Assembly (NCBI RefSeq): GCF_023008405.1
Contig: NZ_CP095376.1
Coordinates: 2,876,001-2,940,000, forward strand
Source: Amycolatopsis sp. FBCC-B4732
Lineage (GTDB): Bacteria; Actinomycetota; Actinomycetes; Mycobacteriales; Pseudonocardiaceae
DNA length: 64,000 nt
Direction of reading: 5' to 3'
The notes beneath the pieces were generated by a model. That model searched no databases and had not been told where the DNA came from. It was given only the letters and a program-made list of their open reading frames with translations. Position 1 is the first letter of the stretch. Every line of letters starts with the position of its first letter. Of the stretch, positions 37,501 through 47,529 are shown piece by piece. The position numbers and the translations under genes are program-made.

Positions 37501-40500
37501 CGGCGGTGCTGCCGCTGTCGTTCGCCCAGCAGCGACTGTGGTTCCTGCACCGCCTCGAAGGCCCGTCGGCGACGTACAACATGCCGACCGCGGTGCGGCT
37601 CACCGGCGCCCTCGACGCCGACGCGCTGCGCACCGCGCTGTCCGATGTGGCCGAACGCCACGAAGCCCTCCGCACGGTCTTCCCCGAGGTCGAGGGTGAA
37701 GCCCGGCAGCGGGTGCTCGACGACGTCACGATTCCCCTGCTGGTGCGCGAAGTCACCGGCGCGACGCTCGCCGACGCGGTGTCGGAAGCGGCCCGGACGG
37801 TGTTCGAGCTGGAGTCCGAAATCCCGCTGCGCGCGGAACTGCTCCGCCTGGGCGCCCGGGAACACGTCCTCGTGCTGGTGTTCCACCACATCGCCTCGGA
37901 CGGCTGGTCGACCGCGCCGCTGTGGCGGGACCTCGCCACCGCCTACACCGCCCGCCACGCCGGTGAAGCTCCCCAGTGGACGCCGCTGCCGGTGCAGTAC
38001 GCCGACTACACGGTGTGGCAGCGGGACGTCCTGGGCGAGCCGGTGATCGAACCGCAGCTCGACTACTGGCGGCGCGCGCTGGCGAACCTGCCCGAGCGCA
38101 TCGAGCTGCCGACCGACCGGCCGCACCCGGCGGAGGCGTCATACCGCGGTGAGCAGTTCGCCTTCGGCTGGGACGCCCGCCTCCACAGTGGACTCGTCGA
38201 CCTGGCCCGCGCCTGCGGGGCCAGCGTGTTCATGGTCGTGCACGCCGGGCTCACCGCGGTGCTCACCCGGCTCGGCGCGGGCGCCGACGTGCCTATCGGC
38301 ACGTCCATCGCCGGGCGCACCGACCAGGCCCTCGACGACCTCGTCGGCTTCTTCGTCAACACCCTGGTGCTGCGCGTGGACACCGGCGGCGATCCGACGT
38401 TCCGCGACCTCGTGGCCCGCGTGCGGGACCGCAGCCTCGACGCCTACGCCCACCAGGACGTGCCGTTCGAGCGCCTGGTCGAAGCGCTGAACCCGGCGCG
38501 CTCGCTGGCGTACCACCCGCTGTTCCAGACGATGCTGGCGTGGCAGAACAACGCGGTCGCCGACCTGACCCTGCCGGGGCTGACCGTCGCCGAGGAGCCG
38601 GTCCGCACCGGTACCTCGCGCGCCGACCTGGTGTTCTTCGTCGGCGAGAGCCCGGGCACGCAGGCCGGGATCCGCGGCACGGCCGAGTACAACAGCGACG
38701 TCTTCGACCGCACGAGCGTCGAGGCGATCCTGGCCCGGCTCCGGACCCTGCTGACCGCCGTCGTCGCCGACCCGGACACCCGGATCGGCGCGGTCGACCT
38801 GCTGACCGACGCCGAACACGACCAGCTCACGCCCGACCCCGCGACACCGCTGCCCGCGGAGACGGCCGCCGGGCTGTTCGCCGCGCAGGTGAGCCGGACC
38901 CCGGACGCCGTCGCGCTGGTGTTCGGCGGCGAGCGCGTGACCTACGCCGAGCTGGACACGCGGGCCACGACGCTCGCCCGGGCGTTGCTCGCCCGGGGTG
39001 CCGGGCCGGAGCGGGTCGTCGCGGTGGCGCTCCCGCGCTCGGCCGAGCTGGTCGTCGCACTCTTGGCGGTGCTCAAGACCGGTGCCGCCTACCTGCCCCT
39101 CGACCTCAACCACCCGGCCGAGCGCGTCGAGCTGATGCTCACCGACGCCGCTCCGCACCTGGTCATCGCCAAGGACGGCTTCGGCGACCGCCTGGTCCGG
39201 CCGGGTGACACCGGGCCCGAACCGGCGTGGCCGTCGATCAGCCCGGACCACCCGGCGTACGTGATCTTCACGTCCGGCTCGACCGGCCGCCCGAAGGCGG
39301 TCGCCGGCACCCAGCGGGCGCTCGCCAACCGGCTGAACTGGGGCCGCGACGCCGCCCGGGGCGTCCGCCTGGCCAAGAGCGCGCTGACGTTCATCGACGG
39401 CTCCACCGAGCTGCTCGGCGGCCTCGTCGCGGGTGACAGCGTGGTGTTCGCCGACGACACGACGGCCACCGACCCGATCGCGCTCGCCGAGCTGGTCCGC
39501 ACGTCCGGCGCCCAGGTGCTGACCGTGGTGCCGAGCCTCCTCGACACGTTCGCCGAAGACACCGAAGCTGACGCGTTCGCCTCGGTGACCACCTGGATCA
39601 CCAGTGGCGAACCGCTTTCCGGGGCCCTCGCCGAGAAGGTGGCGCGGCGGTGGCCGTCGGCGGAACTGGTCAACCTCTACGGCTGCTCGGAAGTCGCGGG
39701 CGACAGCCTGGCCCAGGTCTGCGGCCCGGTGGCCATCGGACGGCCGGTCGCGAACACCCGCGCGTACGTCCTCGACGCGGGTCTCCGGCCGGTCCCGCCG
39801 GGCGTCCGCGGCGAGCTGTACCTGGCCGGCGCCGGGCTCGCCCGCGGTTACCTCGGCCGTCCGGCGCTCACCGCGGAACGGTTCGTCGCGTCGCCCTTCG
39901 AGCCGGGGGAGCGGATGTACCGCACCGGCGACGTCGTCCGCCGCCGCCCCGACGGCGCCCTCGACTTCGTCGGCCGCGCCGACCAGCAGCTCAAGATCCG
40001 CGGCTTCCGCGTCGAGCCCGGCGAAGTCGAAGCCGTGCTGACGGCGGACGCCGCGGTGTCCCGCGCGGTGGTGATCGCCCGCGAGCACCGGCTCATCGCC
40101 TACGTCGCACCGTCAGGCGACCCGGCCGCGTTGCGCGCGACGCTGGCCGCGCGGCTGCCGGAGCACTCGGTGCCCTCGGCGATCGTCGTGCTGCCGGAAC
40201 TGCCGGTCAACGCCAACGGCAAGCTCGACCGCGCCGCGCTGCCCGATCCGGAGGTCCGGACCTCCGGCCGCGCCGCGCGGACCCCGGCCGAGCAGGCGCT
40301 CTGCGAGCTGTTCGCCGACGTCCTCGGGGTGCCCGCGGTCGGCCCGGACGACGGCTTCTTCGCCCTCGGCGGGCATTCCCTGCTGGCGACGCGCCTGGTC
40401 AGCCGGATCCGCGCGCTGCTCGGCGTCGAAGTGCCGATCCGGGCGGTGTTCGACGCGCGGACCCCGGCCCGGCTCGCCGAAGTCCTGGACCCGGGCCGCC

Positions 40501-43500
40501 GCAGCCGCCCGCCGCTGGTCCCGGCCGAGCGGACGGCCGTGCTGCCGCTCTCGTTCGCGCAGCAGCGGCTGTGGTTCCTCGACCGCCTCGACGGGCCGTC
40601 CGCGACCTACAACATCCCGTGGGCGTGGGAGCTGACCGGGCCGGTCGACGCGTGCGCGCTGGAGGCAGCGGTGCGCGATGTCGTGGCGCGCCACGAGGTT
40701 CTGCGGACGCTGTTGGTCGAAGAGCAGGGCACCCCGCACCAGATCGTGCTCGACCCCGCGGATGACCGCGCCCGCCCGGCTCTCGTGACGGAAACGGCCA
40801 CCGACCTCGACGAGCGCGTCACGGCGGCGGCGTCGTACTGCTTCACCCTCGACGCGGAAATCCCGATCCGGGCGACCCTCGTCTCGGCCGGGACGGCGCG
40901 GCACGTGTTCGTGCTGCTGGTCCACCACATCGCGGGCGACGGCTGGTCACTGCCGCCGCTGAAGCGCGACCTCGACACCGCCTACACGGCCCGGCTCCGC
41001 GGCGAACGTCCACAGTGGACACCGTTGCCGGTGCAGTACGCGGACTACACGCTGTGGCAGCGCGAGATGTTCGGCCGCGCCGAAGACCCGGACAGCCTGC
41101 TCGGCCGGCAGGCGGCGTTCTGGCGGGACACCCTCGCGGGCCTGCCCGACGAGCTGGCGCTCCCGGCCGACCGGCGGCGCCCGGCGCGCTCGACCAACCG
41201 CGGGGCCGCGGTGCCGTTCACCGTGCCCGCGGAAGTCCACCGTGGACTGCGCGCGCTGGCGAACGGCAGTGGCACCAGCACGTTCATGGTGCTGCAGGCG
41301 GCGCTGGCCGCGCTGCTCACCCGGGTCGGTGCGGGCACCGACATCCCGCTGGGGACGCCGGTGGCCGGCCGCACCGACCACGCGCTGGAGGACCTCGCCG
41401 GCTTCTTCGTCAACACCCTGGTGCTGCGCACCGACACCGGCGGCGACCCGACGTTCCGGGAGCTGCTGGCCCGCGTCCGGGAGGCCGACCTCGCCGCGTA
41501 CGCCCACCAGGACCTGCCGTTCGAGCACCTCGTCGAGCTGCTCAACCCGGCGCGGTCACTGGCCCGGCACCCGCTGTTCCAGGTCATGCTCGCGGTGTAC
41601 CACTCCGGCCGGGAGCGGGAACGGCTGCTCGGCCTCGACGCGGCCTACCGGGACACCGGGCTGCGGCAGGCGAAGTTCGACCTGTCCTTCGACCTGGTCG
41701 AGACTCCCGACGGCATCGAGGGCGACCTCGAGTTCAGCCTCGACCTCTTCGACGAGCCGTCCGCCCGGACGCTCGCCGAACGCCTGGTGCGGCTGATGAC
41801 CGCCGTCGTCGCGGACCCGGACCGGCCGCTGAGCCGGATCGACGTCCTCGAAGCCGGCGAGCGGGACCGGATCCTGCGCGAGTGGGGGAGCGGCGAACCA
41901 CTGACGACGTCGGCGCCGACGGTCGTCGACCGGCTGGCCGCGCAGGTGGCGGCGACGCCGGACGCGACCGCGCTGAGCGACGCGGATTCGAGCGTCACGT
42001 TCGCGGAGTTCGCCGCGCGGACCGACCGCCTCGCGCGGTGGCTCGCGTCGCGGGGTGCGGGCCCCGAGAAGGTCGTGGCGCTCGTGCTGCCGCGGTCGGC
42101 GGCGGTCGTCGAGGCGATCTTCGGCGTGTTCAAGACCGGCGCGGCGTACCTGCCGGTGGACCCGGACCAGCCGGCCGGCCGGATCGCCGCGATCCTCGCC
42201 GACTCCGGCGCCGCGCTGGTGCTCACCAGCCGCGCGCTGACGGCACCGGTGCCGGGGGCGCTGTTCGTCGAGGACGTCGTGGACACCGGCGCGGCCTTGA
42301 AGCCGCCGTCGCCCGCGAACCCGGCGTACGTGCTCTACACGTCCGGCTCGACGGGCAAGCCCAAGGGCGTCGTGATCCCGCACGCCGGGCTGGTGAACCT
42401 GTTCCACAGCCACCGCGAGACGCTCTACCGCCCGGCGGTCGCCGCGGCGGGCGGGCGGCGGCTGCGGGTCGGGCACGCGTGGGCGTTCTTCTTCGACGCG
42501 TCCTGGCAGCCGCAGCTGTGGCTGCTCGACGGGCACGAGGTGCACGTCGTCGACGACGAAACCCGCCGCGACCCTTCGCGGCTGGCGGCGGTGGTGCGCG
42601 AGCGCGGGCTCGACTTCCTCGAGCTGACGCCGTCGCACTTCACGCAGCTGGCCGAGGCGGGCGTGGTCGAGGACGGGCAGTGCGCCCTCGGCGTCGTCGG
42701 CGTCGGCGGGGAAGCCGTGTCCCAGACGCTGTGGGAGACGCTGCGGTCGATGCCGGGCACGGCGGCGTACAACCTCTACGGGCCGACCGAGGCCACGGTG
42801 GACGCACTGGTCGGCCGGTTCGCCGACGCGGAGTGCCCGGTGGTCGGCCGCCCGGTGCACAACGCCCGCGCGTACGTCCTCGACGGCGGCCTGACGCCGG
42901 TCCCGGCCGGGGTGCCCGGCGAGCTCTACCTGGCCGGCGCCGGGCTGGCCCGCGGCTACCACGACCGTCCCGCGCTCACCGCGGACCGGTTCGTCGCCGA
43001 CCCGTTCGGCCCGCCCGGGGAACGCATGTACCGCACCGGCGACCTCGTGCGCTGGCGGCCGGACGGGCAGCTCGAATACCTCGGGCGCACCGACGACCAG
43101 GTCAAGATCCGCGGCTTCCGGATCGAACCCGCGGAGATCGAGACGGCGCTGACCCGGCACGAAGACGTCGCGCAGGCGTTGGTCGTCATGCGTGAGGACC
43201 GGGACAAGCGGCTGGTCGCGTACACGACGCCGTCGACCGCGGACCCGGTGCGGCTGCGGGAGTTCGTGGCGCGCTCGCTGCCGGAGTACATGGTGCCCGC
43301 GGCGATCGTCCCGCTCGACGCGTTCCCGGTGACGCCCAACGGGAAGCTCGACAAGGCCGCGCTGCCGGTGCCCGAGTACGGAACCCGGGGCCGGGCCCCG
43401 GAAACACCCCTGGAGAAGTCCCTCTGCGAGATCTTCGCGGAGGTCCTGGACGTCGCCGCCGTCGGCCCCGACGACGACCTGTTCACCCTCGGGGGGCACT

Positions 43501-43628
43501 CGATGCTGCTCGTGGTCCTGCGCAACCGGATCACCGAGCGGCTCGGGACGGAACTCCCGATCGCCGAGTTCTTCCGCACCCCCACCGCGGCGGGCCTCGC
43601 CGCGCTGCTGACCCGAGACACGGAGTAG
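25503..43628 (+). CDS. Five-module siderophore NRPS with three methyltransferase-interrupted A domains
   Basis: About 6,040 residues assembling a hydroxamate peptide. Order: half C domain (to about 26130); A1(MT)-T1 (T motif near 28900); C-A2(MT)-T2 (33035); C-A3(MT)-T3 (37330); C-A4-T4 (40370); C-A5-T5 (43495). Four full C domains keep HHIAxDGWS (29450, 33577, 37885, 40924). Methyltransferases (VLEIGVGxG at 27685, 31929, 36113) sit between core motifs A8 and A9, as in N-methylating interrupted A domains. My readings of specificity codes: A2 DVWHLSLVDK (serine, firm); A1 and A3 share DVWILAATNK (unassigned); A4 DGETISLGDK and A5 DAQEGGLVDK, where acidic residues could suit hydroxyornithine. 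No epimerase or thioesterase. GTG 25503 is chosen because ATG 25407 lies in an iron box. Resembles Amycolatopsis hydroxamate siderophore synthetases such as albachelin's; the product is not predicted. Confidence 0.93.
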   Translation: MSNGDAVQQVSRLGFWRDRLASAPKELALPVDRPYPAEPVAAVTRTRPLPETDELTLLAAFTVLLSRYAGTADVLLGIGALVPLRVDLGGSPGFADVVARVRAAREEALAHEVPFGDLVTELEPEPGRGGSLLVNVGFHAGTDLPLDLNLTTGGLRYRPDVLDESTVDRMLDHLGHLLAEAAERPQWPVERLALMAAPELHRILGAWNDTDLAEPLSTLPELFAARVRETPGAVALVFEDEELTYAELDARANRLAHLLVGRGAGPERVVALAVPRSLDMIVAELAVLKAGAAYLPLDQDYPAERIAFMVADARPVCVVTTSDLAGRFDGDVLLLDETDLTGAPATDPAARIVPANAAYVIYTSGSTGRPKGVVVSHAGVAKLVATQTERFGIGPHSRVLQFASPSFDVAFWDLCLGLLSGGRLVVVPAERRVPGPELAEYAHAKGVDFMILPPALLAEFPEDCDLPRDSVLLAGTERVSPELVRRWAPGRRMFNAYGPTEATTNSTLGLCDPEIAPGSAVPIGVPDPGTRAYVLDAHLAPVPVGVVGELYLAGSGLARGYLGRPGLTAERFVADPFGSGGRLYRTGDLVKWLPDGRLVFLGRADDQVKIRGYRIELGEIESVLAEHPRVGQSVVVAQDGRLIAYAVPVPDRDQAAEQGHVDEWHDVHEEMLAGSQGIEENFAGWNSSYDGSDIPLAEMREWHAATIERIRSLAKPALSRESAGLGRVLEIGVGSGLILSRIAPDAEAYWGLDLSESAIENVRREVAATPFAGKVHLAARPAHDLGELPGEPFDTVIINSVAQYFPSADYLTEVVKTAAGVLKPGGTIFLGDIRNLRSLRAFRTAVELRHGRGDVAAVDQAIAREGELVLDPDFFPALARGLDGFDDVDLWVKRGTAHNELTRHRYDVVLRRGSRPEPAEEQVVAFGDLGAVERFLAAEAPERLRVTGIPDARLSGELAAVRALDAGTPAAALEALDGRDGVDPEALHRLGDAAGYRVAVTWAAEAGELEAVFSRGEDGTAYRPGRRSGAPGSYANNPAARRETGAFVASLRAHVRDRLPLYMVPSAFVVLDKLPVLASGKLDRKALPSPERFTAGPGRAPRNPVEQLLCEMFADVLGVPQAGPDDDFFALGGHSLLATRLIQRIRAAVGAEVPVRAVFDAPTPAALAELLAGAVTGSERRPLTRVTERPERLPLSFAQQRLWFLHGLEGGSATYNVPLVMRLSGELDVDALRSALNDVLARHEALRTTFPVADGVPYQEVLPEGTVELTVRAVSDVDSEVDALVRGVFDLGAGVPVRAELLSAGPRRHVLVLVVHHIAADGWSLSPLWQDIATAYRARLRGDAPGWTPLPVQYADYTLWQRELLAAEESAQLEYWRGALDGLPERITLPLDRPHPAVSTYRGGFFTFAWDAGLQAGLADLARACGASPFMVVHAGLTALLSRLGGGTDIPIGTPIAGRTDPALDDLVGFFVNTLVLRVDTGGDPSFRDLVARVRERSLDAYAHQDVPFERLVEALNPARSLAHHPLFQTMLAWQNTPGSGVELPGLTVTEQPVGTGTAKFDLWFSFTERADGLHGQAEFNAEVFDRATVTGLLGRLEVLLRQVVSAPDRRLGTLDVLTPAERDGLEATWSGAAGDVPAVTVPGLFAAQAARTPDHPALVFEEEELSYAELDAVSNRLAHVLAARGAGPERVVALALPRSTHLVTAILAVLKTGAAYLPLDPGYPAGRIAFMLEDAAPALVLAVEETAVPGALLLDDPGTLAEAPDTPLDVVLRPGNPAYVIYTSGSTGRPKGVVVPHEGIVNRLLWMQDEYGLTGDDRVLQKTPSSFDVSVWEFLWPLLTGATEVLARPDGHKDPAYLARLIRDRGITTVHFVPSMLQVFLQEPAAGECTSLRRVLCSGEALPPDAVAQFGRVLDAELHNLYGPTEASVDVTAWRTSTVDVTVPIGRPVWNTRTYVLDAALRPVPPGTPGELYLAGIQLARGYLGRPGLTAERFVADPFGAPGARMYRTGDLARFRADGVLEFLGRGDEQVKIRGFRVEPGEIAATLSAHDDVAHAVVVAREDRPGDVRLVGYVVPADLSPADETEQVGEWRELYDSMYASAADEFEGWNSSYTGEPIPRAEMREWRDAIVTRIRSLKPKRVLEIGVGTGLLLTELAPDCESYWGTDFSAEVIASLGARVAADPALAGRVELRTGDAADVTGLPSGFFDTIVLNSVVQYFPSGTYLLDVVRKALDLLAPGGALFVGDVRDLRQVRAFHTAVAEARGGDVEQNLLREKELLVAPEFFAGLDGVAADIRVKRGRAVNELTQYRYDVVLRRGSVEVAEVPALAWGTDLCSVDEVAGPSRIERVPNGRTAPGGVDPEEWYAFGDAHGYRTVVTWSAEGDGSVDVVFTTGETAGAFRPGPGPLLSYTGNPGRFRRVSTLSADLRALAAQRLPEHMVPSAIVVLDALPVTANGKLDRRALPSPDPVAPTSDREPRTPLERQLCELFADVLGLPRVGPDDSFFALGGHSLLATRLIARIRTSLNAELEVRSVFETPTAAGLAGVLATAGGSARPPLVRQPRPERVPLSGAQQRLWFLHHLEGPSATYNVPLIMRLDGDLDVEALRAALTDVVARHEALRTRFPQRDGVPYQDVLPAEDVSLPVREVADLDAALTGLVRGPFDLEHEVPVRAELLRLGAREHVFALVFHHIASDGWSMAPLWRDIATAYAARRSGETPQWTPLPVQYADYTLWQQELLGREDDPDSMLSAQLDYWRDVLDGLPDRIELPLDRPHPATATFRGELHTFGWDAGLHARLAELARESGASVFMVVHAALAALLTRLGAGTDVPIGSPIAGRTDQALDDLVGFFVNTLVLRVDTGGEPSFRDLVARVRERNLDAYAHQDVPFERLVEVLNPARSLSYHPLFQVMIAGQNNTRAEVTLPGLTVSEIPVTTGTSKFDLAISLTEREAGIDGVLEFNADVFGHAGADAILRRLEVLLRAALAEPDRPVGALDLLAGDERDRVLTEWAGSLDPAGTETFPAMFARRVAEAPDAVALVFEDEELTYAEVDARANRLANLLLARGAGLERVVALAVPRSVDMIVAELAVLKAGAAYLPVDVDYPADRIAYMTEDAGPVCVVTTRDVEAKLPASLPRILLDDPALAGSSTVDPRVPVRPENAAYVIYTSGSSGRPKGVVLQHSGVAKLVATQVERFGIGPHSRVLQFASPSFDVAFWDLCLGLLSGGRLVVVPAERRVAGPALTEYAHRHAVDFMILPPALLDAMPADLDLPTDSVLLAGTERVSPELVRRWAPGRRMFNAYGPTEATTNSTLGESDPAELAEATVVPIGVPDPGTRAYVLDAGLRPVPPGVVGELYLAGSGLARGYLGRPGLTSERFVADPFGSGGRLYRTGDLVKWLPDGRLVFLGRADDQVKIRGYRIELGEIESVLAEHPAVGQAVVTAQDGRLIAYAVPSAGRDEEAELEHVGEWRELHENVFTDAAAGGLEENFTGWNSSYDGSEIPLAEMREWHAATIDRIRSLANPALSRESAALGRVLEIGVGSGLILSRLAPDAEAYWGVDLSEKAIANLRREVAATPFAAKVHLAARPAHDLGELPGEPFDTVIINSVAQYFPSVAYLAEVIRTAAARVRPGGVVFLGDIRNLRSLRAFRTATELRHGRRDSAAPDQAIAREGELVLDPDFFAALSRELDGFDDVDLWVKRGHAHNELTRHRYDVVLRKAPKPAPPAEDVVAFASLEELAERLEARPARLRVTGVPNARLSGELAAVAALAGGDTDAALSALDGEPSGVDPETLHALGERHGYRVHATLTADAGTLEVVFTTGAPIRIHRTRPVRAALEALGNHPAGQRDTSALVAALRAHVRDRLPQYMVPSAFVLLDRLPLLASGKLDRRALPSPDKQAAGTGRAPRTPVEEVLCGLFAEVLDTAAVGVDDDFFALGGHSLMATRLIARLRAVFGVELQVRSVFETPTVAGLAALLAAADASAARPALVRADPRPAVLPLSFAQQRLWFLHRLEGPSATYNMPTAVRLTGALDADALRTALSDVAERHEALRTVFPEVEGEARQRVLDDVTIPLLVREVTGATLADAVSEAARTVFELESEIPLRAELLRLGAREHVLVLVFHHIASDGWSTAPLWRDLATAYTARHAGEAPQWTPLPVQYADYTVWQRDVLGEPVIEPQLDYWRRALANLPERIELPTDRPHPAEASYRGEQFAFGWDARLHSGLVDLARACGASVFMVVHAGLTAVLTRLGAGADVPIGTSIAGRTDQALDDLVGFFVNTLVLRVDTGGDPTFRDLVARVRDRSLDAYAHQDVPFERLVEALNPARSLAYHPLFQTMLAWQNNAVADLTLPGLTVAEEPVRTGTSRADLVFFVGESPGTQAGIRGTAEYNSDVFDRTSVEAILARLRTLLTAVVADPDTRIGAVDLLTDAEHDQLTPDPATPLPAETAAGLFAAQVSRTPDAVALVFGGERVTYAELDTRATTLARALLARGAGPERVVAVALPRSAELVVALLAVLKTGAAYLPLDLNHPAERVELMLTDAAPHLVIAKDGFGDRLVRPGDTGPEPAWPSISPDHPAYVIFTSGSTGRPKAVAGTQRALANRLNWGRDAARGVRLAKSALTFIDGSTELLGGLVAGDSVVFADDTTATDPIALAELVRTSGAQVLTVVPSLLDTFAEDTEADAFASVTTWITSGEPLSGALAEKVARRWPSAELVNLYGCSEVAGDSLAQVCGPVAIGRPVANTRAYVLDAGLRPVPPGVRGELYLAGAGLARGYLGRPALTAERFVASPFEPGERMYRTGDVVRRRPDGALDFVGRADQQLKIRGFRVEPGEVEAVLTADAAVSRAVVIAREHRLIAYVAPSGDPAALRATLAARLPEHSVPSAIVVLPELPVNANGKLDRAALPDPEVRTSGRAARTPAEQALCELFADVLGVPAVGPDDGFFALGGHSLLATRLVSRIRALLGVEVPIRAVFDARTPARLAEVLDPGRRSRPPLVPAERTAVLPLSFAQQRLWFLDRLDGPSATYNIPWAWELTGPVDACALEAAVRDVVARHEVLRTLLVEEQGTPHQIVLDPADDRARPALVTETATDLDERVTAAASYCFTLDAEIPIRATLVSAGTARHVFVLLVHHIAGDGWSLPPLKRDLDTAYTARLRGERPQWTPLPVQYADYTLWQREMFGRAEDPDSLLGRQAAFWRDTLAGLPDELALPADRRRPARSTNRGAAVPFTVPAEVHRGLRALANGSGTSTFMVLQAALAALLTRVGAGTDIPLGTPVAGRTDHALEDLAGFFVNTLVLRTDTGGDPTFRELLARVREADLAAYAHQDLPFEHLVELLNPARSLARHPLFQVMLAVYHSGRERERLLGLDAAYRDTGLRQAKFDLSFDLVETPDGIEGDLEFSLDLFDEPSARTLAERLVRLMTAVVADPDRPLSRIDVLEAGERDRILREWGSGEPLTTSAPTVVDRLAAQVAATPDATALSDADSSVTFAEFAARTDRLARWLASRGAGPEKVVALVLPRSAAVVEAIFGVFKTGAAYLPVDPDQPAGRIAAILADSGAALVLTSRALTAPVPGALFVEDVVDTGAALKPPSPANPAYVLYTSGSTGKPKGVVIPHAGLVNLFHSHRETLYRPAVAAAGGRRLRVGHAWAFFFDASWQPQLWLLDGHEVHVVDDETRRDPSRLAAVVRERGLDFLELTPSHFTQLAEAGVVEDGQCALGVVGVGGEAVSQTLWETLRSMPGTAAYNLYGPTEATVDALVGRFADAECPVVGRPVHNARAYVLDGGLTPVPAGVPGELYLAGAGLARGYHDRPALTADRFVADPFGPPGERMYRTGDLVRWRPDGQLEYLGRTDDQVKIRGFRIEPAEIETALTRHEDVAQALVVMREDRDKRLVAYTTPSTADPVRLREFVARSLPEYMVPAAIVPLDAFPVTPNGKLDKAALPVPEYGTRGRAPETPLEKSLCEIFAEVLDVAAVGPDDDLFTLGGHSMLLVVLRNRITERLGTELPIAEFFRTPTAAGLAALLTRDTE
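25994..26006. repeat. TCCACNGTGGA palindrome, first of eight intragenic copies
   Basis: GTCCACTGTGGAC. Other copies of the 11-mer start at 31314, 33662, 34953, 38182, 41009, 41236 and 48007, all inside coding regions. Confidence 0.7.
26667..26755 (+). repeat. 89-bp identical tract, module 1 copy
   Basis: Identical to 35088-35176 (offset 8,421 bp) and spanning the A4 motif region that holds the first specificity residues. It marks recent copying between A1 and A3. Confidence 0.85.
27645..27676. repeat. 32-bp perfect palindrome inside the NRPS (module 1)
   Basis: The core GCACTTTCACGTGAAAGTGC (27651-27670) extends to a perfect 32-bp palindrome. It is read in frame as PALSRES just before methyltransferase motif VLEIGVG and adds ten codons compared with module 2. 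Confidence 0.92.
35088..35176 (+). repeat. 89-bp identical tract, module 3 copy
   Basis: Second copy of the tract at 26667-26755. The A1-MT1 and A3-MT3 blocks are highly similar over about 2 kb around it. Confidence 0.85.
36081..36100. repeat. 20-bp palindrome inside the NRPS (module 3)
   Basis: Same 20-mer as at 13851 and 27651. The outer arms that make 32 bp in module 1 carry mismatches here. Read as PALSRES before VLEIGVG. Confidence 0.92.
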
Positions 43629-43630
43629 AC

Positions 43631-44041
43631 GTGCACCGCACCCTGATGAACGCCAAGATCCACCGCGCCACCGTGACGCAGGCCGACCTGCACTACGTCG
43701 GTTCGCTGACCATCGACGCGGACCTGATGGCCGCCGCGGACATCGTCGAAGGCGAGCGGGTCCAGGTCGTCGACATCACCAACGGCGCCCGGCTGGAGAC
43801 CTACGCCATCACCGGCGAGGCGGGCTCCGGCGTGATCGGCGTCAACGGCGCGGCCGCGCACCTCGTGCATCCCGGCGACCTGGTCATCATCATCACCTAC
43901 GTCCAGGTCCACGAGGCCGAGCGCGCCGCGCACCGGCCGCGGGTGGTGCACGTGGACGCCGACAACCGGCAGGTCCACCTGGGACACGACCCGGCCGAGC
44001 CCGTCCCGGGCGCGGAAGCCCAGTTGTCCGGCCGGAATTGA
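43631..44041 (+). CDS. panD: Aspartate 1-decarboxylase
   Basis: Pyruvoyl enzyme converting L-aspartate to beta-alanine. The 136 residues match PanD throughout: [17 protein letters not shown] contains the Gly-Ser self-cleavage site (about 24-25) that generates the pyruvoyl group, followed by NGARLETY and [19 protein letters not shown] 43631 is 2 bp after the NRPS stop, so the two are co-transcribed. Beta-alanine is needed for pantothenate and hence the phosphopantetheine arms of the NRPS, or could be a building block. The C-terminal tail (about 115-136) is longer than the minimal enzyme. Confidence 0.92.
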   Translation: MHRTLMNAKIHRATVTQADLHYVGSLTIDADLMAAADIVEGERVQVVDITNGARLETYAITGEAGSGVIGVNGAAAHLVHPGDLVIIITYVQVHEAERAAHRPRVVHVDADNRQVHLGHDPAEPVPGAEAQLSGRN

Positions 44042-44100
44042 CGCAGGTGGGCGTGGACACAGGTCGGTCGAGGCGGTTGCTTTTGCCAGGCTTCCCTAAA

Positions 44101-44119
44101 TAAGGTGTGCCTATCCTAA
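44101..44119. promoter_or_regulatory. Iron box 5
   Basis: TAAGGTGTGCCTATCCTAA, about 15 of 19 matches to the IdeR/DmdR consensus, 20 bp before the siderophore-binding protein ATG. Confidence 0.6.
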
Positions 44120-44138
44120 AAGCTGGTGAGAGGTTCAC

Positions 44139-45164
44139 ATGTCCGTGTTTCAAGGCACTGCCGGGCTCAGCCGGCGTGGATTCCTGATCGGCGCGGGCGG
44201 CGTCGCCGCCGCGGCGGCCCTGACCGCGTGCGGCAGCGGCGGCGGCGACGGCAAGCAGGCCGCGTCCGGTCCGTGGGAGTTCACCGACGACCGCGGTCAG
44301 AAGGCGGCGCGCGACCAGCGTCCGACGCGGGTGGTGGCCTACGCCAGCTCGGCCGCCGCGCTGTGGGACTACGGCGTCCGCCCGGTCGGCGTGTTCGGCC
44401 CGCAGAAGACCGCCGACGGCAAGAAGGAGATCCAGGCCGGCAACATCGACCTGAACTCCGTCACGTCGATCGGCAACGCCTGGGACGACTTCAGCATGGA
44501 GAAGTTCGCCGCGCTCAAGCCCGACCTGGTCGTCACCGGCCTGACCGGCACCAAGCCGACGGACCTGTGGGTGCTCAAGGACGACCTCGGCCCCAAGGTG
44601 CAGCAGATCGCCCCGATCGTCGCGATCTCCGAGTACAAGGTCACGCTGCCCAAGGTCATCGAGCGCTTCGAGCAGCTCGCCGTCGCCCTCGGCGGCGACG
44701 CGAACACCGACGCGATCAGGAAGGGCAAGGACGACTTCAAGAAGGCGTCCGACGACCTCAAGACCGCGATCCAGGGCAAGCCGGGCCTCAAGGTGCTCGT
44801 GGTGTCCAGCGACAAGGACAACCTGTACGTCTGCAAGCCGGAGTACTTCGCCGACCTCGCCTACTACCGCGAGCTCGGCCTGGACATCGTCGCCGGCGGC
44901 GGCTCGGACGACTACTTCGAGACGCTCAGCTGGGAGCAGGCGGGCAAGTACCCGGCCGACCTGATCCTCACCGACAGCCGCACGTACGCGCTGACGCGCC
45001 AGCAGATGGCGCAGTTCCCGACGTGGGCGCAGCTGCCCGCGGTGAAGGCGAACCAGCTCGCCGACTGGTCGACCGAACCCCGGTTCAACCCGGTGCTCGC
45101 GGCCCCGGTCCTGCAGCAGCTGACCGAGGTCGTCAAGGGCGCCCGCACGGACATCACCGCCTGA
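44139..45164 (+). CDS. Siderophore-binding lipoprotein (FecB/FepB type)
   Basis: Extracytoplasmic receptor of 341 residues delivering ferric siderophore to the FecCD permeases. The N-terminus has a twin-arginine-like SRRGFLIG motif followed by a lipobox (LTACG), so it is probably exported folded and lipid-anchored. The [25 protein letters not shown] block is typical of periplasmic-binding protein family 2 (TroA-like). GAGAGG RBS. It has its own iron box. Confidence 0.92.
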   Translation: MSVFQGTAGLSRRGFLIGAGGVAAAAALTACGSGGGDGKQAASGPWEFTDDRGQKAARDQRPTRVVAYASSAAALWDYGVRPVGVFGPQKTADGKKEIQAGNIDLNSVTSIGNAWDDFSMEKFAALKPDLVVTGLTGTKPTDLWVLKDDLGPKVQQIAPIVAISEYKVTLPKVIERFEQLAVALGGDANTDAIRKGKDDFKKASDDLKTAIQGKPGLKVLVVSSDKDNLYVCKPEYFADLAYYRELGLDIVAGGGSDDYFETLSWEQAGKYPADLILTDSRTYALTRQQMAQFPTWAQLPAVKANQLADWSTEPRFNPVLAAPVLQQLTEVVKGARTDITA

Positions 45165-45175
45165 GGAGGCCTGGC

Positions 45176-45385
45176 ATGACCAACCCGTTCGAAGACCCCG
45201 ACGGCACGTACCTGGTGCTGGTCAACGCGGAGAACCAGCACAGCCTCTGGCCGGCGTCCGCCGACGTCCCGGCGGGCTGGACGGTGGCCTTCGGGCCGTC
45301 CGGCCGCCAGGCGTGCCTCGACCACGTGGAAGCGAACTGGACGGACATGCGGCCGAAGTCCCTGGCCGACGCCATGGACGACTGA
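45176..45385 (+). CDS. MbtH-like NRPS chaperone
   Basis: A 69-residue MbtH-family protein that binds A domains and raises their activity or solubility. The signature is complete: [15 protein letters not shown], then [25 protein letters not shown] before ATG 45176; it follows the binding-protein gene by 11 bp and is closed by a strong terminator. Confidence 0.95.
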   Translation: MTNPFEDPDGTYLVLVNAENQHSLWPASADVPAGWTVAFGPSGRQACLDHVEANWTDMRPKSLADAMDD

Positions 45386-45404
45386 CCCTTCCGGGAAGAC
45401 GAAG

Positions 45405-45437
45405 GCGCCGGGAGCCCCTGCGGCTCCCGGCGCTTTT
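45405..45437 (+). terminator. Rho-independent terminator after the MbtH-like gene
   Basis: A perfect 12-bp GC-rich stem (45405-45416 with 45422-45433), 5-base loop and four T residues, 20 bases after the stop. Confidence 0.85.
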
Positions 45438-45777
45438 GCTGTGTCGCGGCCAGGGCGCGCGATGCGAGGGACGAGTCTTCGTGAGCGGAGCCGGGCGCGA
45501 CCGCTGGTCAGGACATCCGCCACCGCGGTGAACGCCTTCCCCACCGCCAGCCGGGTAAATCCGCTGATGTCACGCTCACGGACACCCGGTCCAGGGCCCG
45601 GCAAAGTCGGATCGGCACGGCGGTCCGACGGTCCGCACCGTCATGAACGACCCTTTCACCTCGCCAGACGCGGTGAAAGGGTCTTTCATGACGTCCGGTC
45701 CCGGGAATCATGGTCGGGTGTCCGGCGACTTGCCGGGACCTTGGACGCCCGGTCCGTCAACGTGGCATTCACGGCCC
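45438..45777. other. Noncoding region with nested inverted repeats
   Basis: About 340 bp without a supported gene, between the plus-strand siderophore operon and the convergent ABC transporter genes. It holds a 20-bp inverted repeat (45641-45660 and 45672-45691, one mismatch, 11-base loop) and a weaker outer pair (about 45589-45610 with 45725-45746). Confidence 0.6.
45641..45691. repeat. 20-bp inverted repeat
   Basis: Arms TCATGAACGACCCTTTCACC and its complement with a single mismatch. It could terminate the minus-strand ABC genes or be a dispersed palindromic element. Confidence 0.7.
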
Positions 45778-47529
45778 TCAGGCACGCTGGCCGGACCAGG
45801 CCGTCCAGAGCTTCGCGTACTGGCCGCCCGCCGCGACCAGTTCGTCGTGGCTGCCGGTCTCCACGACGGCGCCCGCGTCCAGCACCACGATCCGGTCCGA
45901 CGCCGCCGCCTGCGTGAGGCGGTGCGCCACCACCAGCGCCGTCCGGCCCTCCAGCGCCGCCGCGGCCGCCGACTCCAGGACCTTCGAACCCGCGCTGCCG
46001 GCTTCCGCCGTGGCCTCGTCGAGGATCGCGATCGGCGGGTCGGCCAGCACCAGCCGGACCAGGGCCAGCTGCTGCGCCTGCGTCACCGTCAGCTGGTGGC
46101 CGCCTTCGCCGACGACCGTCGCGAGACCGTCCGGAAGCGACGATACCCAGGTCAGCGCGCCCACCTTCGCCAGCGCCTCCCGCAGTTCGGCGTCGGTCGC
46201 CGCCGGGCGCGCGAGCCGGAGGTCGTCGGCCAGCGGCCCGGCGAAGACGTGGACTTCCTGGCTGATCAGCGCGACCGTCCGCCGGGTGGCCTCGGGGCCC
46301 AGCTCGTCGAGCGGGACGCCGCCGAGGGTGATCGAACCCGTGCCGGGGCGGTGGATGCCGGCGATCAGCTTGGCCAGCGTCGTCTTCCCGGCGCCACTCG
46401 CGCCGACCAGCGCCACCCGTTCGCCCGGGGCGACGGCGAGGTCGACGTCGCCGAGCACCGGGTGACCGTCCACATAGGAGTACCCGATGCCCGCCGTCTT
46501 CACCGACGCGTCGACCGGCCGGGCCGGCTGCGCGGGCTGGGCTTCGGCGGGCAGGTCGGCGACGCCGATCAGCCGCGCCAGGCTCGCCGCGGCCGCCTGC
46601 GCGTCGTCGACGAGCGCGAGCGCGGTCGTGATCGGGCCGAACAGGCTGTGGAAGTACAGCGCCGCCGCGGTCGCCACGCCGACCGTCACCGCGTCCGCGC
46701 CGACCAGCAGAAACCCCATCGCCAGCACGGCGGACAGCCCGAGGAACTCGGCGAGGTTGAGCCGCGCGTAGAACCTCGTCACCAGCCGGATTCCGCGCAG
46801 GGCCAGCTCGACGGCGCCGTCGGACCGCTGCCGCACCCGCTCCAGGTGCGCATCGGCGAGCCGGAACGCGCGGACGGTCTTCGCGCCGCCGATGGTGTCC
46901 AGCAGTTGCTGCTGCTGCGCGCCGACGGCCTCGCGCTGGCTGGCGTACAACGGCTTCGCGCGCGGCACGTACCAGCGCACGGTCCACAGCTGGACCGGCA
47001 CGGCGACCAGCGCGGCCAGCAGGAACCGCCAGTCGAGCACGGCCAGCGCGCCCAGCGTCAGGACGACCGTCAGCACCGACCGGCCCAGCTCGGGCAGCGC
47101 CTGCCGGACGCCTTCGGCGACCACCGAGACGTCGTTGGTCACGCGGGCGGTCAGGTCGCCGGAACCGGCGCGCTCGAGCTGTTCCAGCGGCAGGCCGAGC
47201 GCGCGCTCGACGAAGCGTTCGCGCAGCTCGGCCAGGATCGTCTCGCCGAGGCGCGCCACCATCGACACCCCGATGGCGGTCGCGACCGCCTGGGCGAGCG
47301 CGACCAGCACCAGGCCGACGACCGGCGTGACGAGGTCGGTGCCCGGGTGGCGCGTCGCGACCAGGTCGACGACCCGGCCGAGCAGGGGAGCGGTGAGCAG
47401 ACCGATCGCGGTCGCCGCGACGAGCACCGCGGCCGCCGCGGCCGTGCGGCCCTTGGCGCGGCCGAGCAGTTCGCCGACGACGGCGCGGATCCGGCGGCCG
47501 TCGGCCACGGGGAGGAGTTCACGGGTCAC
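45778..47529 (-). CDS. ABC transporter half-subunit B, catalytic Walker A, degenerate signature
   Basis: A type I ABC exporter-fold half-transporter of 583 residues (six membrane helices, then NBD) like those in siderophore loci (IrtB/YbtQ type importers or siderophore exporters). The NBD has a normal Walker A GASGAGKTT, Walker B AILDEAT with the catalytic Glu, and H-loop VVAHRLT, but the signature LSGGQ is replaced by LTVTQ. GTG 47529 overlaps the partner's stop by 4 bp. It should form a heterodimer with the 47526-49196 product, which supplies the intact signature. Confidence 0.88.
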   Translation of the reverse strand: MTRELLPVADGRRIRAVVGELLGRAKGRTAAAAAVLVAATAIGLLTAPLLGRVVDLVATRHPGTDLVTPVVGLVLVALAQAVATAIGVSMVARLGETILAELRERFVERALGLPLEQLERAGSGDLTARVTNDVSVVAEGVRQALPELGRSVLTVVLTLGALAVLDWRFLLAALVAVPVQLWTVRWYVPRAKPLYASQREAVGAQQQQLLDTIGGAKTVRAFRLADAHLERVRQRSDGAVELALRGIRLVTRFYARLNLAEFLGLSAVLAMGFLLVGADAVTVGVATAAALYFHSLFGPITTALALVDDAQAAAASLARLIGVADLPAEAQPAQPARPVDASVKTAGIGYSYVDGHPVLGDVDLAVAPGERVALVGASGAGKTTLAKLIAGIHRPGTGSITLGGVPLDELGPEATRRTVALISQEVHVFAGPLADDLRLARPAATDAELREALAKVGALTWVSSLPDGLATVVGEGGHQLTVTQAQQLALVRLVLADPPIAILDEATAEAGSAGSKVLESAAAAALEGRTALVVAHRLTQAAASDRIVVLDAGAVVETGSHDELVAAGGQYAKLWTAWSGQRA

